Of a DNA stretch of 64,000 nt, positions 30,643-42,348 are shown in pieces. Position numbers and translations under genes: made by a program. The first letter of the stretch is position 1; every line of letters starts with the position of its first letter. The DNA comes from Poteriospumella lacustris (lineage: Eukaryota > Sar > Chrysophyceae > Chromulinales > Dinobryaceae), in NCBI GenBank assembly GCA_008000375.1, contig SMOI01000012.1:174963-238962 (forward strand), written 5' to 3'. The notes under the pieces were generated by a model. That model was given only the letters and a program-made list of their open reading frames with translations. It had not been told where the DNA came from and made no database searches.

Positions 30643-31302
30643 ATGAGTGCTGTGAAGCCTATTTTTCAACCTGTGTTTGATGCGAATTGGTCGAAAATGT
30701 CCACCATATTGGCGAAGCACTACGCCAACAGACCTTTCTCCAAGGACATGGTCACTATGAAGGGAGAAATGAACATCAAAATGTCACTTCTGATGAAGTT
30801 GGCAAGTCCCATATACAGATTGTTTGGTTCTCTGGTGCCTTACACTGGGGACAACATCAAAACCACTGCATTTGCAAAAAGTGAGTTGAATTCGAATAAA
30901 TATATAATGGAAAGACATTTCCACTTTCCTGGCAAGGAAGAGTTTGTCTTTCGCTCTGCATTGCTACCTATAAAAAACAACGAAGTGGTGGAATTGATGA
31001 AATTTGGTGTTGGTTGGCGTGCAAAATATATTCTCACCGATACTGATTGTGGGACGGCGTCACCGACAGTAAGAATAATACACCAAGGCTATGTGTTACA
31101 TTTACCACAAATACGTCACGATTTGTTCATTTCTCTGCCGCTGGAGCTGTTCATTGGCGAGATCTACGCAGAGGAGGTGACGTCAGTTGAAGACAGCTTC
31201 AACATGCGGCTGAGCATCACCCACAGACTCTTCGGGGTGATGTATGAATATAGCGGGCGATTTGCCGTGACGGATGTGGAATTAGATAAGAATGTGTTGT
31301 AG
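30643..31302 (+). CDS. DUF4166-like protein
   Basis: The first ATG of the frame at 30643 gives 219 residues. The sequence follows the order I know for DUF4166: an N-terminal helix, a basic GEMNIKM strand, a central MERHFHF...EFVFRS block, an ELMKFGVGWRAKY strand, and a C-terminal MRLSITHRLFGVMYEYSGRF close to the usual hydrophobic-Pro/Leu-G-x-x-x-x-Y-x-G ending. The biochemical role of DUF4166 is not established; in bacteria it is sometimes fused to oxidoreductases. There is no signal peptide and no intron. The family assignment is from pattern memory and needs a profile search. Confidence 0.6.
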   Translation: MSAVKPIFQPVFDANWSKMSTILAKHYANRPFSKDMVTMKGEMNIKMSLLMKLASPIYRLFGSLVPYTGDNIKTTAFAKSELNSNKYIMERHFHFPGKEEFVFRSALLPIKNNEVVELMKFGVGWRAKYILTDTDCGTASPTVRIIHQGYVLHLPQIRHDLFISLPLELFIGEIYAEEVTSVEDSFNMRLSITHRLFGVMYEYSGRFAVTDVELDKNVL

Positions 31303-31383
31303 TTTGGATATTTATGGTTAGCTCGTGTAAGATCTATTGTATTTTTACTATTTTGACAGAATAACGTCAAACTGGTTGCGCGC

Positions 31384-32202
31384 CTATCGTTGCTGTGCTT
31401 TCTCATGTTGTAATGAGATTGACGATGTTTGTAAGTATGCGGGGTAACGACGGCACTCTGACGATACCTCCTCGCCCCGATCGGTGACGATTCGTTGCTG
31501 CCAATTTCCCGAAACGGCTCTTAATTTCCATTGGCTAAGTGCAATATAAACAATTGCCACTGACTGCAAGATTGAAGTGATAGATTGCACTGCGTCCAAA
31601 AATCGTTGATTTATCCACGGGAAAGATTGATTTGGATAGCCATCACTCTTACTTCTATTTTTTTCAACTCCACTGTCGTTCACGGAGTTGAAAGAGTGTT
31701 GATCCGTTTTTGCGTCGTTAACGGAGGCTGTTGCCGAAATGATATTGCTTCCGATTCTTTGTGACACCGATTTTCCCATTACATGCGCATGTTCTTCCAA
31801 CAACTCATCGTCAAAGTAAGGAGCGTCTTCATTCCAAGGTTTGCAAAGGTTTTCGTTTTCGCTGGACTTGATTCCTTTTGGGGAGCTCTGTACCGCCGGT
31901 GAGTGTTGACCCTTGTTCTCAGCGACTTCCGTCTCTTCGTCTCCAAAATCTTCATCGAAATCAACATCACGATCCCAATCATCCCATTCTCCCTGTCCAT
32001 GGCCAACTTGGTGCTCCGGCGTGGATGATAATGCCGGTAGATGAGGTCTGATAGCGCTTCCGAATGACCGCATCGCTCGAAAGGCTACCACATTCGCCTT
32101 ATTCCAATTCATTGCAATATTTGGCTTTGAATTGTAGGATCTGCAAAGCATGACTATGCAGCAGAATACACCCAAGAAAACTGGCAATCTGGCTGAAAAC
32201 AT
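31384..32202 (-). CDS. Small secreted or membrane-anchored acidic protein, unknown
   Basis: ATG 32202 gives 272 residues. Residues 1-22 (MFSARLPVFLGVFCCIVMLC) are a clear signal peptide or signal anchor. Residues 85-105 are strongly acidic with Trp (EWDDWDRDVDFDEDF). Residues 110-195 are polar and probably disordered. A second weak hydrophobic stretch occurs near 212-230 (SILQSVAIVYIALSQW). The N-terminal anchor followed by a W-x-x-W-D acidic motif is faintly reminiscent of EBAG9/RCAS1, but the similarity is too short to name it. It is convergent with the DUF4166-like gene, with only about 80 bases between stop codons. Confidence 0.6.
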   Translation of the reverse strand: MFSARLPVFLGVFCCIVMLCRSYNSKPNIAMNWNKANVVAFRAMRSFGSAIRPHLPALSSTPEHQVGHGQGEWDDWDRDVDFDEDFGDEETEVAENKGQHSPAVQSSPKGIKSSENENLCKPWNEDAPYFDDELLEEHAHVMGKSVSQRIGSNIISATASVNDAKTDQHSFNSVNDSGVEKNRSKSDGYPNQSFPWINQRFLDAVQSITSILQSVAIVYIALSQWKLRAVSGNWQQRIVTDRGEEVSSECRRYPAYLQTSSISLQHEKAQQR

Positions 32203-32678
32203 TTTCTTCGTGTGCTTAGGAGAGGATGGAGAGCGCAAAGAAAGAAGAGATCGAACTCACGAACAAATTCCACCACGGTAGAAGACAAGGCGATATTCAC
32301 ATCGAGTCTACCATCGGTAGATTGTGGACCAAACTCCACATTGTGGTATTTGGTATTTAGCTTTCTTTGCGAATATAATGGGTCGTCATACTTTTCTCAT
32401 TTATTAATATCATCATCATCATGTTTGTTGTTTTCCATGATTTTGTAACGGTCAGGTCTTGCCTGATTGATGATTGAGGTGCCTGAACAAAACCAGCAGA
32501 ACGTCATTTTATCGATCGGCTATTGATTGCATATTCAACGCAGCGGAGATTGTGCAAAAATTCGATCTTCAAGGCGGTGGATTTGATTGATTTTCATCCA
32601 CTTTAGTTGATCGAGTGTGCTGCGCATAGAATTTGTGCATCCTGTCATGTGCGAGAGAGGAAACGAACGCGAGTCAAA
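32203..32678. promoter_or_regulatory. Divergent region, 476 bases
   Basis: It lies between opposite starts at 32202 and 32679 and probably holds both promoters. A CATCATCATCATG run occurs near 32410. No gene is supported. Confidence 0.4.
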
Positions 32679-35600
32679 ATGATTTCAGTGGAACCAGTGG
32701 AGAAAGAATTGTTGGTACCAAGAATCCCAACCTCACCTGGGAAACCTCGGACGAAAACTCAGCGTGCACGAGAACTCTTGAGAAAGGCAATCAATAATGG
32801 CACGATTCGTGAAGTGCTTTGGGGGAAAGACTTTCACCACCTTGCAAAAGACACCAAGAAAGTGCTAAATGCAGTCGCCCCTGATGATGATCCTAATATG
32901 ATATCTTTGGAAGAAGCTGCATTGCTGGACAGTGTGGCGATTTGGAACAAGGCACTTGTCGCCAGAATTCTGAAGACTGCGAAAATTATCGAAAGTCAGA
33001 AAGAACAAGATGTACTCAACGCGAAAGCGGCGAAAGAGCATGTTGAGTCATCATCTGATGAGGAAGTCGACCCAGAAGAAGCTGAGAAGATTAAGAACAA
33101 GAAAGCAAAGAAAGAACTCAGAAAAAAGAGGCGACAGGAGAAGAAAAGGATGAAACTGGCTTCTCTGGCCCCTAAAGCCGATGCAATCAAAGAAGAATCT
33201 GCACCATCCAGCGAACCAAAGCCTGAGACTTCATTTGAAGATACACTGTTCATGGCGACGGTCGCAAAGAAGCCCAGAAGAGTTTCCGACATCATCAAGT
33301 CGGTGCAAGCGAACGCGATTCGCATGAGAAATGTGCAGCATCTGGCCAATGTCAAGGAAGATGGAAGTGATTCTGACGATTCTGATGTGTCTAGCACAGG
33401 CACTGTTGGAAGTGAAGGTTCTCGATCGACGATTGAGTCCAGCAAAGATGGAACCAGCATCAAAGACTCGACTCCGAAGTCACCAAAAGCACCGAAATCA
33501 CCGAAAGTAAGCCCGTTCGGTCTTTGTAGCATGCACCATCATCATAGCAGCTTTGTGATGTTTTATCCTCTTATAGGTACGCTGGGGTGGTGCGGAAGCT
33601 GCGGCGGCAGAAGGCAACACCAAGCAGAAGGCTCATCTTTCACTGGGCGCGGCATTGATGGCCACATCCATGTTAGCCAAGTTCAAGAAGAAGAAAAAGA
33701 AGCAGGAGTATTCCTTACAAGTTGTGGAAGGCTTGTTCAACATGTCCAATGAACTACGAGAGGAACGTGAGAGTATTATGGCCCACGGTAAAGACGGTGC
33801 GGGTAATATGGAAGCCTTCATCAACCGTGAAACGACCTTGAAATACAACGAAGAACTGGATGCCGTATCACGGGTAAGTCACAATGAGTAGGTACATCTT
33901 GACGAAAACACGCGAATGATTACATGGTACACTTGGTGTGTTGATAGAATCGAACGAATGAAGTTTCGACGCAACGTAAAGCCGCATTGTTACGCCTCAA
34001 ACGAGCGGCGGTGAAGTACAAGAGGTACAAATCGTCGGCGACCGAAAAGCTATCCGCCTTTTGGGACTATTTGCTTCATTACAACGATCATTTGGACCGC
34101 CATCAAGATGCGTACATATACTTTGCTGCTGAAGATGAAGATCCACCTTCGGAAGTCGATGTACCGGAAACTGGTGGCAGTGCATCATCCGATGAGGACA
34201 GCGACGATGAGGAAAAGGATGAAACCGGAAGGAAATCGGCAAGCAGAGGGCTGGAATCGATGTTTGAAGAGAACTTGGGGATGCTTTTTGCTACAAAGCA
34301 TCGTGCTGCCTCCGAAATGTCGCAGCGAATGGGATCACGAGGGGATTCGGCACAAAGTTTACATTCGGCGATGGCTGGTGGCACGAATCGCCGTTTGCGC
34401 AGTGCCGCGGGTGGTGGCGGTGGTGGTGGTGTCCGATTTGATGACATCGACGAAAACGGAGATGGAACTGATGATTCGGGCAGATTTCTTTCGGCGCATG
34501 CTAGTTCTGGTCTTTTAACACCTTCGATGCGCTCGGGACAGACGTCAGCCAGCGATCTACGCGGTGGTATTGCCGGTCAACGTAACTTATCGTCGATGAT
34601 TGAGCGAATGAAGGCGATGGGAGTCTATAGCGAGGAGAAGTTCCGGTATACATACGGTGTACGTGATCCCAACGGGAAAAAGAAGAAAGCTGATTGGAGC
34701 TTGCCGAGCTCTCGTGAGAAGACGGCGGATGGGACGACGAGTGAAGCGTTCCCATCAACGTCACCACCGATGGATCGTTGGTTGGCTGATTCGGATGATA
34801 GTGAGTCATATATATCGATGGATGAGTCACAGGGCGATACTATCGACGATGAAGACAGCAGCCGCGCATCCAGTCGGAGTAGTATCTCGCGTCCAGAAGG
34901 TGACGAGGACGAAGAAATGATACGGACACGTAAGCACCAGCGTCGTCGTCGACGCCGTCGGCTTCGACGTCGAAAGCTTCAACGCCTACTGCTACAACAA
35001 GCTGCAGCCCAGACTGGTCCTCCAGTGGATGCTCTTCAAGATGCACCAGGAACAACGGCCCGCCTCCCCGAGGAAGGCAGCCATTCCATTGATTCGTCGT
35101 ATGGTAGTTCTCACGTTCAGCACGAACCTGAATTGGCTGTGATTGATTCGTTTCCTTTCCCTGTGGCCGAAACAACCCTTGTCCCTGCTGACGAGACACC
35201 GAAAGCACAACGCAAGAAAAAGCGCAAAGAGCACGATGCGCGCTTGGCCAAGGCAGACGCGTGGCTCTTTCAACAAATTTCGGACTTCGCTCGTGCTGGC
35301 AAAGCCACGGACGATCCTGCCACGACCACCACTGCGGATAATGCCACCAGCGGTGATAAAGACCAACCACCCGCCGCACCAGAGACGGAAGAAGAAGAAC
35401 TGACAACCTTCCTCACGGAATTCCTTCATTACGTCGACATCAATCCCTTCAATGACCATACACAAGGAGAAGAACGAGCCATTTACCATAAACTGTTGAT
35501 GGAAAGCCCCCAGCCAGGTCTCGTTGATCCAGCGTACTTACATCCCGCCGATGATTTGTATCCGCAATCGAATTCATCGCTACGAGGACGATGGCGCTAT

Positions 35601-38069
35601 GATCCCAACTTACCCTCGCTGCTGACCCCGAAGATTTATCGCCAGATTCGTCGTGCAGTCGTCAAGAAGCTACACAAAGGTGATCGATTCCAAAGCCGTC
35701 ATCGACCTCAATACGCGGGCCGTGAACGCTATCATATCCATTATCGGCGAAACATTTACAAGGAACTCGTCTTTGACCCCGAACGACGTCACCTCGTCCT
35801 ACGGACGTGTGAAGATCATGAAATCGTGCACAGTCTGTCGGTACATGTGAGTGAGGTGTATTTGACCGATGCGACGTATCAAGACATGGTCACGGTGCGT
35901 ACGACGAATACATCGGTGATACCGTCGGGGTATTTGGGTACGTTTCCGGTGCTGCAATGGCGGAATATCGAAGAAGAAATCAATTCGAGTTTGATGCTGC
36001 AGCAACTGCTGGAATCCAACGAATTGTTGGAGAGTTTGATCGACGGCGGGGACGAGGAACGCAAGCGAGCCGATGATGATGCATCGTCGGTGGTACACGG
36101 TATGTGGGATACGGAGTCGTCGGCATCGTCATCGCCGCCGGCGAGTCGTAAACCCCGTGTGAACAATCTGCTCCCGTTTCAAAAGTTGGAAAAGCTACGC
36201 GAAGAAACACAAATTACGTTTCGAAAGTTCCCATCGGTGCAAGAAGGACCTGGACGAGATCACATTGTGCCCGGGTTAGAGGTACATCCACACGATAGTA
36301 TGGTCTATCGACGGGCGGATGCACGGGTGGCGAAACGGAAGGCGGCCTTATTGGCGATGGAAAATGAATTGGATCATGGGCCCACGGAAGAAGAGTTGTT
36401 CCCGTTGAACACATTGATTCCCAAGTTGGAAGATGTGGTAGCACATCCCGCCTCGCAACACATCGTGAAGGAGCATTTAGACGTAATGCAAATGACGTAT
36501 GAAGCGTCAGCGTTGGAAGAAGACGGGCGGTTCGAACATGTGTCGATTAAGAAGATTCTTGCACGTGAAATTGCCAAGAAAGAAGCCGCCGAAGAAGCGG
36601 CACAACAAGCAGCAATGACCCGAGTGATGTCCTCGGATCGGTTACGCCAGCGGTTGGCAGTGAGCCACGATGTAGCCAATGCACCCGTACAGCATGCCCA
36701 AGGATATGAAGCGATTGGACACGTTGCATGTGGTGATCAAGTCTCCTTTTCACTCATGGGTGTGTCGCCAACGAAAGCACCACTGCAGTCCCCGAGTCGT
36801 ATGCATCCAGCGAAGCCTCCGCAGCCGAAGAGAGCGCCTTCCTTCCGCACGAAGAAATTGACCACCGCTGTACTCACCACGGTACCCACCGCGAGAGAAC
36901 CTTCCTCTTCCTCCTCGCCATCGATACCGATGCCATCCAACGAGTTGGCGGTGCCCTTTGGCATTGTGCCGTGGGATGATTCCACCGTCGGCAGTCGTAT
37001 CCCGTCACCGTTTGCCACGACGGCCAGTTTGGCACCGGTCCTGCCCGCTGTTCCTCCTTCCCCGTCGATCAAGGCTACGGGTGGTATCATGCCTCATCTG
37101 CTCCCCGGTGCCTCGACGATCTACCGCCAGTATCTTTCTCCGTACGTGCCCGGCCTGGAAAAGGCCATTCAGGACACCCTGTCGATGACGTCGTCCATCA
37201 TCTCGGCGGAGCCTTCGACGGTACTTCCGTCGCTGCCGACGTATACGACCCCGACGTATCTGCCTCCCTTGGTGCGCTGGCCGTTGTCTTCCACGGTCGC
37301 TCCGGCTCAGCCTACCGGGGGTGCGCGTATGCCGTCTATTGGCGAACAGGATCACTATCGCGCCGTCAGTGGTAAAACTGCTACAACTGGTACGAGTGGT
37401 AGCAGTGGCAGCAGTGGCAGCAGCGGTCACATTGGTAGCAGCGGTAGCGGTGATGGTGTGCTCTTTGGCAGTGGAGGAGGACTCTTGCCGACGTATTCGC
37501 CAGAAGATGCTGCTCGCATGGCTGCAGAGGCCGCGGCGGTACTGGATGCAGCCCAACTGATCATCAGTGGTAGCGCCAACCGTCCAACGACCGATGGTAG
37601 CGCTGTCACTGCGACGACCGATGACCCCGAACAGATGCCGTTCTCGTACGCCTATCAAATCATCATGCTCATCGAGACACGTCGCATCATGCAGTTGTAT
37701 TTCACGAAGAAATTCTTACAAATGGACATCGCTGTGAACATCCATTTGACGTTTTACGATGCGACGGAATCGCTGTTGGCGGCACCGGACCTGCATGGAT
37801 TGATCTTCGTCTCCTATTTGGACTTGGTCGCGAACGGAGTAAAGAAATCACTCGATGATCTGATCCCGGCCAGTTTGGAGAAAAGCAAATATACCATCAT
37901 CGTCTACGACGTAGCGATGGGGGAAGAAGAAGACAACGTCGAGGAATTGGCGATGCTCGAGGACTGTGGGGTCACGGACATTTTGTACCCACCGTATACC
38001 GTCACCAATTTGAAAGAAATTTTGGAGAAACACAAGCGCAAACAAGAAATGCGCCGGGAATTCCGCTGA
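32679..38069 (+). CDS. 1,748-residue largely disordered protein ending in a receiver-like domain
   Basis: Exons are 32679-33506, 33577-33873 and 33948-38069; the introns are 70 and 74 bases, both with GTAAG donors. Residues 1-130 are a charged helical region. Residues 145-185 are a Lys/Glu-rich, nuclear-signal-like segment. A second helical block spans about 276-415. Long acidic, Ser-rich, Arg-rich and Ala/Gly-rich disordered regions follow. A compact block near 920-1030 (about 35520-35880) has many aromatic residues and may be a folded domain. The final 150 residues have receiver (CheY-like) order: a strand at IIMLIE, a strand at LIFVSYLDL, a strand at YTIIVYDVA, then GVTDILYPPY where receivers have G-x-D-D-x-L-x-K-P. 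The phospho-acceptor Asp and conserved Lys appear replaced. I know no matching full-length protein. Confidence 0.75.
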
Positions 38070-38348
38070 AGACAACGGCGATACCAGCCTCGAGTATGGC
38101 GGGGTGTCCTGTATGCCTCCCCCCGCCCCACACACACACCACGTTCATCTTAGAGAGATTCGTTTTTATCATCTTTTTACATGTTTGCACGCCAACCTCC
38201 ACTCTTGTGTATATCTGTATACGTAATATGATCGGCTAATTCAATCGACATAAATTGGTGATACACATGGAATTCGACAATGACATGCGGCGGCGATGCT
38301 CGTATACACAACAGAAATGACCGAATAGCATCTTCAACGCGGACACAA

Positions 38349-39011
38349 TTATACGCCCCAAAAGCCTTCATCCTATTAAAACAAATACAGACAGATCGGC
38401 ATTTAGCGCACAGAAGTGGCCACGAAGTCATGATGCGGGTCACAGCAGAACTTACTCTCGATGAACTTCGCTCGTCGAATATTGAGCAGTTGCAGCACAA
38501 TCGCTTCAACATGCCCACTATAATTTGATTTGCAAACGGAATATACGTCAAGGAATACCACATCAGGGCCAAAAACTGCAGAAATATTGAGAAGACCAGC
38601 CACATTAAGCGTAGTGGAATTTCGTTGGGATAGAATGCGAGGAACATGGTCAGAGCCATGAAGAACAAATAGGCACCAGTTGCTGCGAGTCTATTCAGCA
38701 CATCCGTAAACATCAGCATATTATAACCTCGGAAGTTTCTTTGGATAGGAGGTGGTGCATTACCTGATAGGAGCGAACATGCTTTTGATTTGTGCCCACG
38801 GCCCGTAGAGAAAGCAGGAAGAGCTCAACCCAATGACATTTCCCAGCGTATACATCACAGCAAACGGCTCGGGATTGCCTTTAATTAACTGAACGAGTCT
38901 CATAGTACTACCCATGGATATCAAGAAGCCAACGACAATGCATGTGAGACATCCCACGATTCGTTGCGAGTACGTCATCGATGGGCACTGCTCACACACC
39001 TTCTCCTCCAT
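38349..39011 (-). CDS. SFT2: SFT2-family vesicle transport membrane protein
   Basis: Exons are 38764-39011, 38456-38690 and 38349-38372, with introns of 73 and 83 bases, giving 168 residues. The family's signature blocks are present: CPSMTYSQRIVG near 9-20, PFAVMYTLGNVIGL near 49-62, FLYGPWAQIKSMFAP near 67-81 and FLALMWYSLTYIPFA near 119-133. Four hydrophobic segments are expected and seen. SFT2 proteins act in endosome-to-Golgi vesicle fusion. The exon 1-2 join gives a gap-free match to family spacing around MFAPIRLAATG; a 25-base alternative intron is too short for this genome. The last exon codes only for DEGFWGV. The extreme C-terminus is the least certain part. Confidence 0.88.
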
Positions 39012-39372
39012 TTCTATACATCATTGTCACCAGCATAAATCATCACATTATCATAAATCATCATATCTCTTAAATCGTACCTTCACACCATGATTTTGGT
39101 TGCGGCTCGGGCTGAATGAGCGCATAGGCATTTTTCATCACCCCTGACACTCCACCGCTTGAGAACATTTCCAATACTGCTTCTGTTTCACGAAAAAAAT
39201 TGACGAAGCAAGAGAAAAACTATGATCGCTGTAATGACCAACCCCTTCTTCTGAGACAGGAGCCCGATCACTTCACGAATCATATAGAAAGTGTCCAGAG
39301 GTCGTGTTTTTAATTTTATGCAACGACGATCATCGGGTCGTCATCATCACCTCGTTGTCGTCGTCGTCGTCG

Positions 39373-39429
<57 letters not shown>

Positions 39430-39640
39430 GAAAACAGACCATCTTGCCCATTGGCCATAGCTCCATCATTTCCGTTGTAACCTGTTTCACAACTGGTTCA
39501 CATTCATCCAATCTCCTCCAAAAATACTTCGATTTATACAGATAAAATATACATGAATACAGAGTTGATCGAATGGGATCGATGGACAGGCAGACGCATG
39601 CAGCAGCGGGCGCACGGGTAACAGTTGGATACGTCATCAT
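39012..39640. other. Intergenic region with a TCG tract
   Basis: It lies upstream of SFT2 and downstream of the MORN gene, both on the minus strand. It contains the trinucleotide run at 39357-39427 and otherwise no credible gene. Confidence 0.4.
39357..39427. repeat. TCG/CGA trinucleotide microsatellite
   Basis: There are about 23 TCG units, with one 2-base interruption (GTCTCG near 39373). The tract is non-coding under the gene models here, about 215 bases past the MORN stop codon. Confidence 0.9.
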
Positions 39641-41208
39641 TCAAACGTCTTCCTCTTCCAGCTCTCCAGCCAAGGCTTTCATTCTTGCCTCGTATAATTT
39701 GGCCTTGTGCTCTTTTGCTCTGTAGACAACGGAAGTAGGGGCAAGCGAAGGTCAGATGCACGGCGGGCAGCATAACACTAGATGATGGAACGTACTTGAG
39801 CACGGTTTCATTGTAACGTTCTTTCTTTTCTCGGAGACGCTCATTGTACAGCGTAGATCGAATCGAGTTGACATAATCACGCAGCTGGGCACCACGCAAT
39901 GGTGCGAAGACTTCGTTGCGGCGACGTTCGTTGTTGATTTGTTCTTCTTTCAACTCGTCTAGGTAGATTCTGTGGACCCGCACTCACCGTCACAAACAGT
40001 GACAAAAATGCAAGAGAGAAACGATCAGCCACTTACCGAACCAACCCAGGCAAAGATACCTTCTCACGAGTCTCGGCGTAGTAGTAGATTACCCTCTTTT
40101 TCTCCGGTGGAGGAGTTATAATTGTACCCGCTCCGCAGATAAATCCTCTGTCGCCAGAAAACGAGGGTACACGAGTTAGAGGAGTGAACGTGGAAACAGC
40201 GACGATGGTAGCGACTTACTTCTCAAAGGTTCCCTCATACGCCCATCCAGTCAATTTAGACTGCATTGTCCCTCGTCCATGTGGTTTGTTATCATGGAAT
40301 TCCCCTTCGTATACCAGGCCACACGGAAACTTGAGCTTTCCATACCCATTTCGGCGACCAAGCGCATACTCTCCTTCGAATTTCAATCCATCATCTGTCC
40401 AATATGTGCCTTTCCCTTGATATTCCCCATCTTTCCATTCCCCATCGTAATGACGACCATCAATATACTCGGCATTGCCTTGGCCGTTGGGTCGATTGTT
40501 CGCAAAGTCGCCATCGTATGTTTTCTCATCATCAAACATGAACACTCCTCGTCCATGCATCTTTCCAGCTTTCCAATTACCATCATATGAAAAGTATATT
40601 TCATTTCCAAGACTGTTGTATGGCTCTTTTGGGTTACTGGCAAAGCCAACCGGTGGCTTATACACTTCAGGATGACCAATTTTCCACTTTTCCGTGGTCA
40701 ATTTGGGTATCTTTGACTTCCGAATAGCAATTAACTCTTCTTCGGTTGGTTCTGGTTCGAGCTGCAAAAAGGCAGATTCTACCTTTTCAGTAAATTCAAT
40801 TCCCAGTTGAGAGGCAAGGTATTTCAATTCAAGGTATTTTCGTTGAGGGTGTACGACGGCCTTTACGTGCTTGCCATACAAGTCGAAGCTGCGATTGTGA
40901 AAGAGTTCCAGGTATATACGTTTTGAAACTTCTCCGTCCATAATAACAGTGTCAGATCGGTCCAAATCCGTTAGGTGTGGAATAATTCTCTGATCGATAC
41001 CAGCTGTTTTCGCTCTTCGCATGATCCTTTTCAGAATATGCCACCGATGCTGGTTTTCAGCTTTAGATAATGCCGATATCTTCTTAATTTCTGGACATAT
41101 TTGAGCACAGTTTTTTCGCGGCAACTCAAAGAAAAGGTGCCGTTCCTCTTCGATCTCTTTCTCTGATTTCAAAACCGGACGCAGTCGGAACGTTTTCGTT
41201 GATGCCAT
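39641..41208 (-). CDS. MORN-repeat protein, probably flagellar
   Basis: Exons are 40220-41208, 40037-40147, 39796-39969 and 39641-39719, with introns of 72, 67 and 76 bases, giving 450 residues. Residues 1-190 are helical and charged. Residues 205-325 hold about five MORN repeats (for example YDGDFANNRPNGQG, YDGEWKDGEYQGKG, FEGEYALGRRNGYG, YEGEFHDNKPHGRG). Residues 350-450 are Arg/Glu/Lys-rich helix, ending MKALAGELEEEDV. MORN repeats bind lipids or mediate assembly and are common in radial-spoke and other flagellar proteins. The helical C-terminal part does not match RSPH1, so I leave it unnamed. All three joins keep one frame and remove ordinary short introns. It is divergent from BUD13, 319 bases apart. 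Confidence 0.83.
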
Positions 41209-41527
41209 TATTCTTTTTTCATCAAGAGGAGATCCCAAGACCCAAAGGATAGATAAAGCAACACTCTTTTCTTCACACGGCTCAAACAGCGAATGACAAA
41301 CAGTTGTGCAGTGCAGTTAGTTAGTTCATTTTTTTATGGTTTGTTTCTCTATTCTTGGGTGCGAATGATGTGATGCCCTTGAGGGAGAATTGAAACGGCT
41401 CAACGAACGATTCCTTGTCACTGCTGTTCAGCAGGTTGACTCGTGAAAAGGAAAAAAAGGCATCAACGTTTGTTCAACAAATATCAATCAAATCGTGACT
41501 CTTTTCTATCAAAGACAGTTGTGTGAA
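41209..41527. promoter_or_regulatory. Divergent MORN/BUD13 promoter region
   Basis: These 319 bases lie between opposite start codons. No specific element was recognised. Confidence 0.35.
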
Positions 41528-42175
41528 ATGAGCGCTAGTGGACATCGAGGAGGCATGCATTCCGGCACGGAATTTGGTGAAGCCGAGCAACGTTTGAAGC
41601 GCAAGAGAGAAGATGATGTCGTGCGTCTTGTCCACGAAACTGGCGGAAGCCAAGAAACGGTGTATAGAGATAAGAACGGACGCAAATTGGATATGATGTC
41701 TGAAATGATGCATCAGCAATCAGTAAAAGAGGGAAAAGCACAGGCTTTGAAGGAAGCTCAGTATGAATGGGGAAAGGGCGCTGTTCAAAAGCAACTAAAA
41801 GAAGAGAGAGATCGCGAGTTCGACGAATTAAAAAATGAGCCATTCGCGCGAACAATTGATGATCCCAAGCTTGAACGATCTCGTCGAGAAGCGACCAGAG
41901 ACGGCGACCCAATGGCAGCATATTTCGAGAAAAAACGAGAAAAGAGGCGAGTGACGGACGACGACGACTCGGACTATCCACAGCAATCTTCTTCATCCAA
42001 AAAGCCGATATACCGAGGCCCTAACCCAACCCCGAACCGATTCGGTATTCGCCCAGGTTATCGCTGGGACGCGATTGATCGAAGCAATTCCTTCGAAAAG
42101 AAAGTCCTATTGAAGATTAACGAAAAGTCCTCATTCAACGAAGAAGAATACAAATGGAGAGTGTCTGACTTATAA
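41528..42175 (+). CDS. BUD13: BUD13-like RES-complex splicing protein
   Basis: This is a single exon of 215 residues. The diagnostic C-terminal half of BUD13 is clear: ETVYRDKNGRK near 43-53, EWGKGAVQ, RTIDDPKLERSRRE, GDPMAAYF near 125-132, then PNPTPNRFGIRPGYRWDAIDRSN near 165-187, and a final EEEYKWRVSDL. BUD13 with Snu17 and Pml1 forms the RES complex on the activated spliceosome, aiding splicing and nuclear retention of pre-mRNA. The protein is shorter than the human one (over 600 residues) because the long Arg/Ser-rich N-terminus is absent; it is close to the yeast size. An upstream GTG in frame is not used as start. Confidence 0.92.
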   Translation: MSASGHRGGMHSGTEFGEAEQRLKRKREDDVVRLVHETGGSQETVYRDKNGRKLDMMSEMMHQQSVKEGKAQALKEAQYEWGKGAVQKQLKEERDREFDELKNEPFARTIDDPKLERSRREATRDGDPMAAYFEKKREKRRVTDDDDSDYPQQSSSSKKPIYRGPNPTPNRFGIRPGYRWDAIDRSNSFEKKVLLKINEKSSFNEEEYKWRVSDL

Positions 42176-42348
42176 GTAGAACGTCTTCATTGTCACAGCT
42201 GCTGTTTGTACATATTGTCTCGGTGCGCTTTGCACTGAAAGCGTAACGCTTTGTTAACTGGTCCTGTTTTTATTGTGCAAGAGGAAGAAACCGACGCGGA
42301 ATGATTGATATGAAAGATATTACGTAGTTACAGGGTGAAAGGGCCTCT

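Noticed and set aside
38691-38763. A 25-base intron (38739-38763) in the SFT2 gene
   Set aside because: It keeps frame but is far shorter than every other intron here; the 73-base alternative gives the correct SFT2 spacing.
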